Below, piece after piece: positions 18,246-27,076 of a DNA stretch of 64,000 nt. Made by a program: the position numbers and the translations under genes. The stretch's first letter is position 1. Each line of letters starts with the position of its first letter. Source of the stretch: Enterococcus hermanniensis. Its GTDB lineage: Bacteria; Bacillota; Bacilli; Lactobacillales; Enterococcaceae. A model generated the notes under the pieces. That model was not told where the DNA came from. It made no database searches and saw nothing but the letters and a program-made list of their open reading frames with translations. The stretch spans positions 234,421-298,420 of the forward strand of contig NZ_JXKQ01000003.1 of the NCBI RefSeq assembly GCF_001885945.1, written 5' to 3'.

Positions 18246-20030
18246 CTAGTCTTGAGTCCCGGGTGTGACTTTATTATCTAAAAGAATATCTTTCAATGAA
18301 GCTGAAAAAATATTAAATTTATCATCATTCTTGGAGTCAATGAACGTACGAATAACTTTCTCTAAACTATTGAATTTGGCAACATCGAATATCTCTTCTC
18401 GTGTGAACTTAAAAGCATCATCCCACAAGTACTTGATAACCTTTTCAGGGAATAATCGCTTATGGCGCTCGTCTGTTCCTGTTGGTTGCAAATCAGAAAT
18501 ATGAATAAAATGAGTTCCAAGGCGCTTGTCTTCAGAAGATGTCATCCGAACGTTTTTATCGAGAATAATATCATTAATAGAGGTACAGAACTTTTTCCAT
18601 GTAACTGACGTATCCAGAATCTTAGTATTAGCTAACCCGTCATCATCTGATTTGAACTCATTTTCAATTAAGCGCATATCCCATCTACGTTGGAATGCAG
18701 TATCCAAAGTGAATACATTTTGGTCAGAGGTATTCATAGTACCAATGATTGAGAGATTGGCTGGAATACGGATCTTATGCCGTTTATCACCATAAACATA
18801 CTCAGCTACATCAGTATTGCTGATTTCATACTCACTCGTATGAAGTGGGAAACCGTCATCATTAGATAAATCAATCTCCGTTTTCCTGTCTAACAACTGG
18901 AAAATTTCACCAAATATTGCCGGGGCATTCCCACGGTTGATTTCTTCAATAATCAAGAAGTGCTCTACCATTGGATTTGTATACGCGTCTTTTAGAATTG
19001 TAGTAAATGGACCGGGAGTAAACCTATAATTTACATTTTTATTACCATTTTTGTCCTCATTTACCACAGGTAAAATTTGACCAACAAAATCTGAATAAGT
19101 GTAGTCTGGATGGAATACTAATCGTTCTCTTGGAGAATCCTTTTGCATGTACTCGTGTTCGATTGTATAACTTTTACCCGCACCTGGAACCCCATATAAT
19201 AAGGTGTTCATCCCTACTTCTGCGCGATCAACGAAATCATATTCATCCGTCCCATATTCCTCTATTTCTTCCCCAGACCAATCAACTAACTCAGGAGACT
19301 GTATATATTCTTTGTACGACATCTCTAAGTCTTGCCTGCTCAATGTGGTATCCACAATCCAATACTCATCATAAGTGATGATGTCGAAAAGTATTGCCTT
19401 ATCCTCAGTCGTAATATCTGTAAATGAAAGACGTATCGTATCAGAATCAATTTCGATATAGTCAAGTGGCTCAATCACACCTAACAATTGATTAGTAAAC
19501 CTATTAGAATCCCCCCCGCTGACGTTAACGTTTGTGTTGAAGAAATCAACATTCGGTGTAGATTTAATAGCGTCATGCAAATCTCCAATGGATATTCCCT
19601 GAATCGCCGTACTATCACTTCCAAGAATGTAGTTCTTGAATTCTTGCTTTGTAATGCCTACATTATCCTTAAACTCATAAGAATAAAATAGTAGCTTTAC
19701 CAAAATCCGTAACGGAGCAATCTGTTGTTGATTTTGTACTTCTAGCTCATAATAATTTTGTTTATCAGCTTTCGGATTGGGAAATTGTAATTTTTTTATA
19801 AATTCACCAAGCACATAATTCCATTTCCCCGTGAGTATGAGATCGACATTATGGGCACCCTTATATAACCCAAAATAAAACAAGTAGACAGGATACCAGC
19901 CATTTTTTGCCTGTGCTAGCGACTGTGACGGATGATTCCAGTTCCCATATTTCAGATGATTTGCAACAGCAACTAAGTTTTCTTTAATAGACTTAAATCG
20001 CATGTCATTAGTAAAGTGATAAAAAATCAT
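18246..20030 (-). CDS. McrB-like AAA+ GTPase, restriction subunit R1
   Basis: 594 residues. The N-terminal half (about 1-250) is an uncharacterised specificity region. The AAA+ part has Walker A LLYGVPGAGKSYT, Walker B FLIIEEINRGNAP and the McrB signature IIGTMNTSDQ with the arginine finger FQRRWDMR. Relatives hydrolyse GTP to translocate DNA and activate a partner nuclease. I use the ATG at 20030 (AGGTG upstream) instead of the GTG at 20039. It precedes the R2 nuclease gene and follows the two methyltransferases after a spacer of about 110 bp. Confidence 0.87.
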   Translation of the reverse strand: MIFYHFTNDMRFKSIKENLVAVANHLKYGNWNHPSQSLAQAKNGWYPVYLFYFGLYKGAHNVDLILTGKWNYVLGEFIKKLQFPNPKADKQNYYELEVQNQQQIAPLRILVKLLFYSYEFKDNVGITKQEFKNYILGSDSTAIQGISIGDLHDAIKSTPNVDFFNTNVNVSGGDSNRFTNQLLGVIEPLDYIEIDSDTIRLSFTDITTEDKAILFDIITYDEYWIVDTTLSRQDLEMSYKEYIQSPELVDWSGEEIEEYGTDEYDFVDRAEVGMNTLLYGVPGAGKSYTIEHEYMQKDSPRERLVFHPDYTYSDFVGQILPVVNEDKNGNKNVNYRFTPGPFTTILKDAYTNPMVEHFLIIEEINRGNAPAIFGEIFQLLDRKTEIDLSNDDGFPLHTSEYEISNTDVAEYVYGDKRHKIRIPANLSIIGTMNTSDQNVFTLDTAFQRRWDMRLIENEFKSDDDGLANTKILDTSVTWKKFCTSINDIILDKNVRMTSSEDKRLGTHFIHISDLQPTGTDERHKRLFPEKVIKYLWDDAFKFTREEIFDVAKFNSLEKVIRTFIDSKNDDKFNIFSASLKDILLDNKVTPGTQD

Positions 20031-20141
20031 AATCCACACCTAATTTCAACGTTTTTCTTTTCATTATATCACGAAAATAGCCAGTATATACCCAAATTTA
20101 TAAGGTCCATTGACAGTTGTCTCTGGACCTTTTCTGTATAA

Positions 20142-21380
20142 CTAAAAATACTTTTTATAAAAGATTCTAACCGCTTGTGCCAAGGCCTCTGCTAATTTTG
20201 GCGGAACAGCGTTCCCAATCATCTGATACGTTGCTCCTTGAGATCCAACAAACTCAAAGTCATCTGGGAAACTCTGCAAACGTGCCGCTTCTCTAGGTGT
20301 TATAGTCCTACTTTGAGCGGAATCATAGTGGATAAACCTATTTCCATCCTTGTACAAATGAGCAATTATAGTGGTGCTTGGCTTATCTGGTTTGAGAACA
20401 TGATAACGATGAATTGGTGAACTCGAACCAACCTTTTCCTCGTACACTTTACTCAATGCCTTACTATCCGAGTAAATACCTGTTCCTTCCTCAAGATCTT
20501 TCGCGAGCATGTGGAAGATACCGATATCCCTTAAATTTTGATATCTTGGTTTCTGGCCACTTAATGATGCGCCAGAATCAACAACTGGTTCATAAGCAAT
20601 TCTATTTTTATGACTTTCTTCATCCCTAATTGGGACAAATTTTTGAAGATCTCCAATAGCTTCTTGAACCGTTGTTTCTTTTTTGCATCTTAGGCTTGGA
20701 AGTATAGTTGAATAAAAATCCTCAAGGTAGTTCTGAATGTTTTCAGGATTATCAACAGAGTCAACGTGAACACCCACAAGAACCACCCTTTTTCGAGACT
20801 GTGGGACACCATAATCTTTGGCATTAATCACCGCCCTCTTCAAATCATCAAGAATCTCATAACCGATACTTTTGAAACCTGATTTTACTAAATCAGTAAC
20901 TTTTCTTCCCCCCGGTTGAGCACTTAGCATCCCCGGTACATTCTCGAAGACAAATAACTTGGGCTGATACCTACTAACCACACTCAAATAATGTTCAAAC
21001 AGATAATTTCGATAATCATCTTGCATCCCATTCTCATCTCTTACGCGACCAGCTACAGAATAAGCCTGACATGGTGGACCTCCAATAACCATGTCAATCC
21101 CGTTCGATTTGTTTACGAAGTAATCTAAACCTCTACTATCCCCAAACTTTGCATCTGACCATCCATTGAAGAGCTCATCTTCTCTTTGAATATCAAAATG
21201 TAAAATTGACTCATCGGCTTCTTCATAACCCCACCGTGTCTTCATTCTATGTCGAAGAGTATCAACTTGAGGCTTAAGCCATTCAACTGCAGCTACTTCC
21301 TTATAATTCTCAGCTTGCATAAATCCTTCGGTTAACCCACCAGCCCCAGCAAATAAATCCAAATATTTAATCTCAGACAT
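20142..21380 (-). CDS. DNA (cytosine-5-)-methyltransferase M2 of LlaJI-like system
   Basis: 412 residues. Motif I is LDLFAGAGGLTEGF, motif IV GGPPCQAYSVAG with the catalytic Cys, motif VI FENVPGML, motif VIII QSRKRVVLVGV, and motifs IX-X REAARLQSFPDDF and MIGNAVPPKLAEAL. LlaJI-type systems need two methyltransferases because the target (GACGC for LlaJI itself) is asymmetric, one enzyme per strand. Its start overlaps the end of M1 by 8 bp, so the two are translationally coupled. The specificity of this system is not readable from sequence. Confidence 0.92.
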   Translation of the reverse strand: MSEIKYLDLFAGAGGLTEGFMQAENYKEVAAVEWLKPQVDTLRHRMKTRWGYEEADESILHFDIQREDELFNGWSDAKFGDSRGLDYFVNKSNGIDMVIGGPPCQAYSVAGRVRDENGMQDDYRNYLFEHYLSVVSRYQPKLFVFENVPGMLSAQPGGRKVTDLVKSGFKSIGYEILDDLKRAVINAKDYGVPQSRKRVVLVGVHVDSVDNPENIQNYLEDFYSTILPSLRCKKETTVQEAIGDLQKFVPIRDEESHKNRIAYEPVVDSGASLSGQKPRYQNLRDIGIFHMLAKDLEEGTGIYSDSKALSKVYEEKVGSSSPIHRYHVLKPDKPSTTIIAHLYKDGNRFIHYDSAQSRTITPREAARLQSFPDDFEFVGSQGATYQMIGNAVPPKLAEALAQAVRIFYKKYF

Positions 21381-22653
21381 TCATAGTTTCCTCAACTTTC
21401 GAAAGTAATTCCTTAACTTGAAGTCCAACTGCCTTCCCGAGCAATGGAGGGACGGCATTCCCTACTTGGCGATATTGTTGAGATTTATTACCATAAAAAA
21501 TAAAATCGTCTGGGAAACTTTGGAGCCGTGCGCTCTCTCTAACAGTGGGAATCCTATTCCACTTATAATGAAAGTGTGACCGATGACCAGTATTAATAGT
21601 TAATGATGGTCTTTGACTATGGTAGCGAGTTAATGCTTCATTGTACTTAAACATCGTATTGTATGGTGCTGGCAATGCTCTAAAGTTCTTACCTTCTGGA
21701 ACCATGGCAATTAAATCAATTGTTTTTTGTTCATGTTGAGTACCTACATGGTTATACAATTTATCTGAGTTAGCACGCATAAGTTCTTCGTACATAGTTC
21801 CAGCAACGTTCGGATATTCAGCAATTTCTGTTCCGAGATCTTCCTCCAATGATGGAAGATCCCCAATTGCTTGTTCACAGGTGATGTAACTTTCAGGCTC
21901 TACAAACGGAGTCGGATATTCGAAGTTACCATATTCAGGTAACACACCAACGAAAAATACTCGCTTCCTAATTTGAGGAACCCCAAAATCAGGTGCATAA
22001 AGGATTTTTTTCTGCATATTGTAGCCAAGGTCAGTGAAGTCATCTACAATACGTTGGGCTCCTTTACCATCAAATAGTTTCAACAAGCCAGGTACGTTCT
22101 CAAGAACGACCACTTTTGGCTTAGTCATATTGGCAAACTTAACCATCGCCTCATATAATGTATTTCTTTCATCGTGTTCGTTTCGTGGACCAGCGAGAGA
22201 ATATCCTTGACAAGGAGGCCCACCAATCAATACATCGACCTTTATGTCTCGTTCTTCTAGGTAGTCGGTGATATGATGCAAATTATCGTGGTTAAATAAA
22301 TCCAATTTCATGATATCTGCATCACCGTGATTTTCCTTAAATGTTTTTAAGGCAGCATCGTCAAAATCAATTCCAAGCACAACATTAAAGCTTGCATCCA
22401 TAAAGCCACGTGAAAGACCACCCGCACCCGAGAAGAGGTCAACCACATTCAATTGCATGTCATTCGTATTCAATTTTTCTCTTCCTTTATGTTTAATACC
22501 GTATTCTAAACACTCACGAATTCTTTCTTGAGCAGTTTTCCCAGGGAAAAACAAATCTAGCTGCTCAAACACTTGATCCGGAACCTTAATTCTTATCTCT
22601 TTCCCTTGGATGGCATTTCTGCCAGAACCTGGGCGAGAACCGCCATGATTCAT
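21373..22653 (-). CDS. DNA (cytosine-5-)-methyltransferase M1 with N-terminal ribbon-helix-helix-like domain
   Basis: 426 residues. Residues 1-60 precede the methyltransferase and look like a small DNA-binding domain: GGSRPGSGR, then a strand EIRIKVPDQVFEQL and two helices. The enzyme part has motif I VDLFSGAGGLSRGF, motif IV GGPPCQGYSLAG, motif VI LENVPGLL, motif VIII QIRKRVFFVGV and the C-terminal QVGNAVPP. The ATG at 22653 follows GGAGGAG. A long palindrome lies in front of it, so the N-domain may autoregulate the operon (inference). Confidence 0.9.
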   Translation of the reverse strand: MNHGGSRPGSGRNAIQGKEIRIKVPDQVFEQLDLFFPGKTAQERIRECLEYGIKHKGREKLNTNDMQLNVVDLFSGAGGLSRGFMDASFNVVLGIDFDDAALKTFKENHGDADIMKLDLFNHDNLHHITDYLEERDIKVDVLIGGPPCQGYSLAGPRNEHDERNTLYEAMVKFANMTKPKVVVLENVPGLLKLFDGKGAQRIVDDFTDLGYNMQKKILYAPDFGVPQIRKRVFFVGVLPEYGNFEYPTPFVEPESYITCEQAIGDLPSLEEDLGTEIAEYPNVAGTMYEELMRANSDKLYNHVGTQHEQKTIDLIAMVPEGKNFRALPAPYNTMFKYNEALTRYHSQRPSLTINTGHRSHFHYKWNRIPTVRESARLQSFPDDFIFYGNKSQQYRQVGNAVPPLLGKAVGLQVKELLSKVEETMNV

Positions 22654-22672
22654 GTGAACTCCTCCAATCAGT

Positions 22673-22715
22673 AATACCAATATTGAAAAAGTGTCTTTTT
22701 TTCAATATTGGTATT
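22673..22715. promoter_or_regulatory. Perfect 18-bp inverted repeat upstream of restriction-modification operon
   Basis: AATACCAATATTGAAAAA at 22673-22690 is repeated in inverted form at 22698-22715 with a 7-bp centre. It begins 19 bp upstream of the M1 start codon, in the promoter zone of the minus-strand operon. A TTGAAA hexamer lies inside it. It is a strong operator candidate; no T-run marks it as a terminator. Confidence 0.7.
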
Positions 22716-22771
22716 TTACCAAAATTAAACCTCGTTGGGAACGTTTTTTGCTTCATATTTACATTTTTCTC

Positions 22772-24149
22772 TCAATTCAATCTTTCAAGCGTTTTTCTAT
22801 CATCAACTATGTAATGATTCAGGGTCCATCTCCTATTACTTGGTGTCCACTCATCCATCTCAACGTTAAATTCCGTCCCGTCAATTAACCGAACTTCTAA
22901 TATTCTGTCTTTACGCACCAAGATTTTTTCAATATTCATTGCCACGTCTGCCCTATTAACGCATCGAAACACATTAAGATGCTGGCCAATTTCCATTCCA
23001 AGAATCTCTGATAGTTTCCCAATAATATCCTCCCGTTGCATTAGTATCTGCCGAACCACCGTACTCAGCATCAATCCTAAATGCTCATCGTAGATATGAG
23101 GCGTGCCGCAAGCTGTCAGATGCTTGCACACTGCCACACTCTTGTCCGATATCGGTAATTCTTGGCTTTCGGGCTTGTCGCATGCCAAGTTCTTGGTCCA
23201 TAGCAAGAGCCACATTTCCCACAGATAATTTTCCTTGCCAGAACGTCTGCAGTAGATCGCCCAGTTAAATCTAGCGAATTCACATAGTCAAACACTTCTC
23301 GAGAAACAATGGCTTCATGATGCCCTCCAACAAAATATTGCGGCCGTTCACCTTCTTTCTTCTTTTTGCGTTTTGTCAAAAAGTATACCGTATAACTCTT
23401 CTGCAAGGGTGCATCACCCTTATATTTCTCGTTCTCCAAAATTTACCTAACCATCGAACAACTAAAATCTTTCCCGGTTAGCGTTAAGATCTCCAACATC
23501 TCCAACTGGTTCAACCGTTGCTGAATCCGAGTAAGGGAAGCCGAGCACTGCCCTGGCAAACATCGCTTTAGCGACAAGCGCCTGTTTCTCATTCACCACA
23601 AATTCTCCATTTGCCCCCATGTCATAGCCCAAGATCCGCTTGAGAACCTCTTCATTTGCCCCCATACCACATTCTCAGACAGACTTCGGCTTTCCTCTCG
23701 CACCAAAATCGACATCAGCGTTATGACAAACTCACCTTTGGCACCAAGCGTGTCAATTCCTTCTTTCTCAAACCATCCACCAACACCGATCGATTTCAGC
23801 ATCCGAATGGTCGTCAGCGTATCCACCGTGTTGCGGGCAAAACGGCTGGTGGATTTCGTGATGATGTACTCCACCTCGCCATTCTTCGCTTTCTCAATCA
23901 TCTCCTAAAAGGCATATAAATTTTTGAAAGATGTTCCGCTAATCCCTTCATCAGCGAATAGCTCGGCAAACTCTCAATCCTCTTTGCTTTGATGAGCTTG
24001 GTGTAATGCTGTTTACGGGCAGTCTGATTATCTTTCTCAGTCGATACTCGGGCATAGGCAGCCACCTTCAGTTTGCCAATTTTCTTTGTAGCTGACTGGA
24101 TTTTTGGGAACTTGGTTGGTTTAATTTTTATGATTTCCTTATTTGCCAT
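22772..24149 (-). pseudogene. Large serine recombinase, multiply frameshifted
   Basis: Five consecutive minus-strand fragments in different frames add up to one large serine recombinase: catalytic N-terminus KLKVAAYARVSTEKDNQ from the ATG at 24149, then SRFARNTVDTLTTIRMLKSIGV and GEFVITLMSILVREESRSLSENV, a recombinase domain, and a zinc ribbon (CGKCGSCYG ... QCA) followed by a C-terminal tail. At least four frameshifts separate them, so no functional protein is made. Such recombinases mobilise integrative elements; this one probably brought in or once moved the adjoining restriction island. Confidence 0.85.
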
Positions 24150-24438
24150 ACTCTGACTCCAACTGCCCAATGATAGGCTGATAAAGGTTTAGCAAGCGGT
24201 TAATAGCCATTGCGTGCTCACGCTTGTTGATGATGCCCGAAGAATACAAATAATCGACCATCATTTTTGATAGCCGATAATCCATTTCTGACCTTTTGAT
24301 TTGTGTCACTTCTGCTGCCTCAATCGCTTGTTTGACATTCCAGTTGGTACGATTACCAGTCAAACCCTTCGAGCGAAAGAACGACTTTACTGAATCCACT
24401 GAGACATCCAGTTGCTTGGCTATTCGTTTGTAGCCACT
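24139..24438 (-). pseudogene. Truncated helix-turn-helix accessory gene of the recombinase
   Basis: The open frame to 24139 reads, from about 24438, YKRIAKQLDVSVDSVKSFFR, a sigma-like helix-turn-helix often encoded just before large serine recombinases, followed by a SHOCT-like segment (SKMMVDYLYSSGIINKREH). No start codon or ribosome site remains: the 5' end is cut off at the junction with the hsdM remnant. Its stop overlaps the recombinase start by 11 bp, which shows the original operon order. Confidence 0.7.
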
Positions 24439-24677
24439 AAGTCTTCGCGTGACTCTTCATCTGACAATAGTTCTTTAAAAAGCTGCGTTTGTTTTTCTAC
24501 CGAGTCATATTTTTCTAGCGATTCATCTGCTAATAATACAACTTGCTGTAGTAATTTATCGGAAAGGTATTTATAGAAGATTAATCCTAATAGATAGTTT
24601 TTATATTCAGAGGCGTCCATTTTGCTACGAAGATTATCCGCTGCACTAAATAAACGTTGATTCAATTCTGCGCCCAT
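24430..24677 (-). pseudogene. hsdM: 5' stub of type I restriction-modification hsdM
   Basis: About 80 residues match the N-terminal helical domain of HsdM (NQRLFSAADNLRSKMDASEY, then YLLGLIFYKYLSDKL). A GGAGC site precedes the ATG at 24677. The frame then runs into foreign sequence around 24430 and stops. The rest of the methylase and the hsdS/hsdR genes are not in the window, so insertion of the recombinase element, followed by deletion, destroyed an older type I system. Confidence 0.8.
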
Positions 24678-24864
24678 TTTATAAGCTCCTTTTTCATTAA
24701 ATGCGTACCTTCTTATTTTACCATTTTAGTGGCATTAATGAAGGAGAAAACAGCGAGAAGATCTGATTCAGATAATCATTGTTATCTTAGAAAATAAAAA
24801 AGAACTTTATCCTTCAAAAAAATTAAGTTATAGTAATTACAATCAACTTACAAAGGAATCAATT

Positions 24865-25545
24865 ATGAAAAGAACTCAAAAACCTTTAAAAAAGAACACT
24901 TCGACTCTAACCAAGATAATTATTTTTTTATCTGCTATTATTATTTGCCTAATTTCTTATATTGTCACTGCCCATTTTATTCATATCCCTCGAACACCTA
25001 CTACAGCTAGCCCGACATACATGAGTGAAACCAAAAAGGCTACTACTAAATCTGAAATATCCGACATTAGTTCCACAAGGACGAGTAGTTTTGATGCGAC
25101 CACAAGCAGTAGTAAAATACCTTCTTATGAAGTAGAATTTCCAAGAGGAACGGTGTTGTTTGGAGAAACTAACAATCAAAAATTTGCAATAACCACCTAT
25201 ACAACTACTGACGAAATCGTTATTGCCTATAGTCCTAAAGGAAATTATTCGGCTGATGCTCACATGGGAGAGGTCGCAAATTTTATTACTACTACCGTCT
25301 CTACTACTAATATTCAAGTAACCGAGGAAGGTGTCACTAAAAATGTAAACGTAAATACTGAATTAAAAATTCCTGAAAACACGGTTAATACGCCTAGCAT
25401 TGACTTCTTTACACCTTTTAATGGAAATGATACAAAGATTTATGCCTATCAAAATGATGATGGAAAGATTGTTTTAGCCTTTACCTCTAATGGCGATCAT
25501 GAGCCATTCATCGCTATTCCTTTTACTGAAAAAAGCAACGAATAA
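24865..25545 (+). CDS. Membrane-anchored extracellular hypothetical protein
   Basis: 226 residues, family not recognised. A basic N-terminus is followed by one membrane helix (about 17-40), a Ser/Thr-rich linker (about 45-90) and an extracellular domain of about 130 residues without cysteines. The linker suggests a cell-wall-spanning stalk. AAAGGA lies 8 bp before the ATG, and a strong terminator follows. It stands alone, next to the hsdM stub and divergent from it. Confidence 0.65.
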   Translation: MKRTQKPLKKNTSTLTKIIIFLSAIIICLISYIVTAHFIHIPRTPTTASPTYMSETKKATTKSEISDISSTRTSSFDATTSSSKIPSYEVEFPRGTVLFGETNNQKFAITTYTTTDEIVIAYSPKGNYSADAHMGEVANFITTTVSTTNIQVTEEGVTKNVNVNTELKIPENTVNTPSIDFFTPFNGNDTKIYAYQNDDGKIVLAFTSNGDHEPFIAIPFTEKSNE

Positions 25546-25555
25546 TTTTTTACAA

Positions 25556-25608
25556 TGAAAACTGACGAAAGCTCAAATCAGATCTAATTTGAGCTTTCGT
25601 CAGTTTTT
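25556..25608. terminator. Terminator of the anchored hypothetical gene
   Basis: AAAACTGACGAAAGCTCAAAT (25558-25578) pairs with its exact reverse complement at 25587-25607, followed by T residues. It is a long perfect stem that works in both directions. Confidence 0.85.
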
Positions 25609-25734
25609 CTATTCTAGATTGTTTCAATCAGTAATTTAATTATTAGCTTCAAGACAACTACTCATGCGAATTATGTAAATTTTCGCTCTCATTAAATAAA
25701 AAAAAATTCATTTCAAAGAAGATGCGACTGGTGA

Positions 25735-26121
25735 TTAATCCACCAACGCTTCATAATACTGATCAAAAAATTGATCGGTAACATATTCTTCACCGTCAAT
25801 TACTATTATATCTTGTTCACATGGGTACTCAATTAATGAATCATCAACATTGAAAAGCCTCTGCTGTCCCTTGACTGGAAATGGTTTGATGCAGCGAATA
25901 TTATCAAGTTTCCAGGCATACGTACCATCGCTTAATTTTTGACAATCCGTTACTTCTACCACTACTATCGCATGTCGTGAGATAAAGCCTTCGATTTTTT
26001 TTGCAGTGGCACAAATTAAAAGATCGCCACGATGCTTCGTTGGCCAAGTACGATATTCAAATACTTTTTCACCGGTGAGGACCTCCCAGGCGTAATCCGG
26101 TCTCAAAGATAACGCTCTCAT
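25735..26121 (-). CDS. ASCH-domain protein
   Basis: 128 residues. The N-terminus (ALSLRPDYAWEVLTGEKVFE, then YRTWPTKHRGDLLI) is the ASCH-domain signature, a PUA-like RNA- or nucleotide-binding beta-barrel. The whole domain is present and little else. AGGAG lies upstream of the ATG. Characterised relatives include an amidohydrolase of N4-acetylcytidine (YqfB) and putative RNA-binding coactivators, so the exact role stays open. It stands between unrelated genes with its own promoter region. Confidence 0.75.
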   Translation of the reverse strand: MRALSLRPDYAWEVLTGEKVFEYRTWPTKHRGDLLICATAKKIEGFISRHAIVVVEVTDCQKLSDGTYAWKLDNIRCIKPFPVKGQQRLFNVDDSLIEYPCEQDIIVIDGEEYVTDQFFDQYYEALVD

Positions 26122-26256
26122 TTGTTATCACTCCTAATTCATTGATACATTGAGCATAGCATTTATACTATTTCGTCACAATAAATTAGGCAGAACACTC
26201 GCCGAAAATATCAATTATTGTTATATCTAGAAATACTTTGCCTTATTTTATTTACA

Positions 26257-26290
26257 ACAAAAGCCCCTCAAAAATTTGAGTGGCTTTTGT
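26257..26290. terminator. Terminator between ASCH and TetR genes
   Basis: AAAAGCCCCTCAAA pairs with TTTGAGTGGCTTTT around a short AT loop. It lies at the 3' end of the minus-strand TetR gene. Confidence 0.7.
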
Positions 26291-26932
26291 CTATTCTTTT
26301 CCTTTTATCAGTTCTCCCAAGCCTTCCACAAAAATCATTAGTCCCCATTCAAAAGCTTCCTTGCTTCCTAGTGTGTCTAAGACATCGCTTTGCATGATGC
26401 GGGCGATCGGTTCGTCAGAGGCATAATCGGCGAGTGATTGTTTTTCACTTTCCGGGGTTACGTTAACTTGGTTTTCTTTTTGGGCCAGGTAGTCAATCTC
26501 AAACGAAATGATGTAATTCATCAAGGTATTGATGCTGGTGAATTTTTGTCCATCTGTTAATGGTTGGTGATCAATGACTTTCAATAATTCATTGTTTAAT
26601 TTCAATAACTCGGGATTATTCGGCGTAGTCCGCAAAAGTAAATGGGCGGAATAGGGGTATTTTCGTAATTTTTGAAAAAGGATCTCCCCATAAAAGATTA
26701 ATTGTTGTTGCCATTGATCGGCCTTTTTCACTTCCTTCAATCCTTCTTGGATCACTTGTGACGCAAGTTTATCAAAAATTTGTTCTTTGCTTTTTACGTA
26801 CCAGTATAGCGATGGGGCTTTGATATTCAATAGCTGGGATAACTTGCGCATGCTAAAGTTATCGAGTCCTTCAGTTGCTAATAATTTCCAGGCAACATCT
26901 AGTATTTCTGTTTCATTCATTTTATTTTTCAA
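26291..26932 (-). CDS. TetR-family repressor
   Basis: 213 residues. The N-terminal helix-turn-helix (ILDVAWKLLATEGLDNFSMR, then LSQLLNIKAPSLYWYVKSKE) is typical TetR, and the C-terminal half resembles the tetracycline-repressor-type ligand domain. The start appears to be TTG at 26932 with GGAG 12 bp upstream; ATG at 26920 is possible. It is divergent from a MATE exporter. Three near-identical palindromes in the shared interval make repression of both genes by this protein very likely. Confidence 0.87.
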   Translation of the reverse strand: MKNKMNETEILDVAWKLLATEGLDNFSMRKLSQLLNIKAPSLYWYVKSKEQIFDKLASQVIQEGLKEVKKADQWQQQLIFYGEILFQKLRKYPYSAHLLLRTTPNNPELLKLNNELLKVIDHQPLTDGQKFTSINTLMNYIISFEIDYLAQKENQVNVTPESEKQSLADYASDEPIARIMQSDVLDTLGSKEAFEWGLMIFVEGLGELIKGKE

Positions 26933-26972
26933 ACCACGTTCACACTCCTTCTACTTGATTATACCAGAAAAA

Positions 26973-27050
26973 CTAACAGTGTTAGTTTTCTCTTGCATCT
27001 TTTATTAAGAAGTGATAATCTAACAGCGTTAGTTAGTCTAACGGTGTTAG
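26973..27050. promoter_or_regulatory. Three TetR-type operator palindromes
   Basis: CTAACAGTGTTAG (26973-26985), CTAACAGCGTTAG (27020-27032) and CTAACGGTGTTAG (27038-27050) share the consensus CTAACRGYGTTAG. The last two are 18 bp apart centre to centre and lie just before the MATE gene; the first lies nearer the repressor gene. No other copy was noticed in the window. Confidence 0.85.
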
Positions 27051-27076
27051 ATTTATTTTGAAAAGAGGTTTTTTAA

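Noticed and set aside
23656..23919. Plus-strand open frames across the recombinase remnant
   Set aside because: They are antisense to recognisable recombinase fragments and have no start signals or family resemblance.
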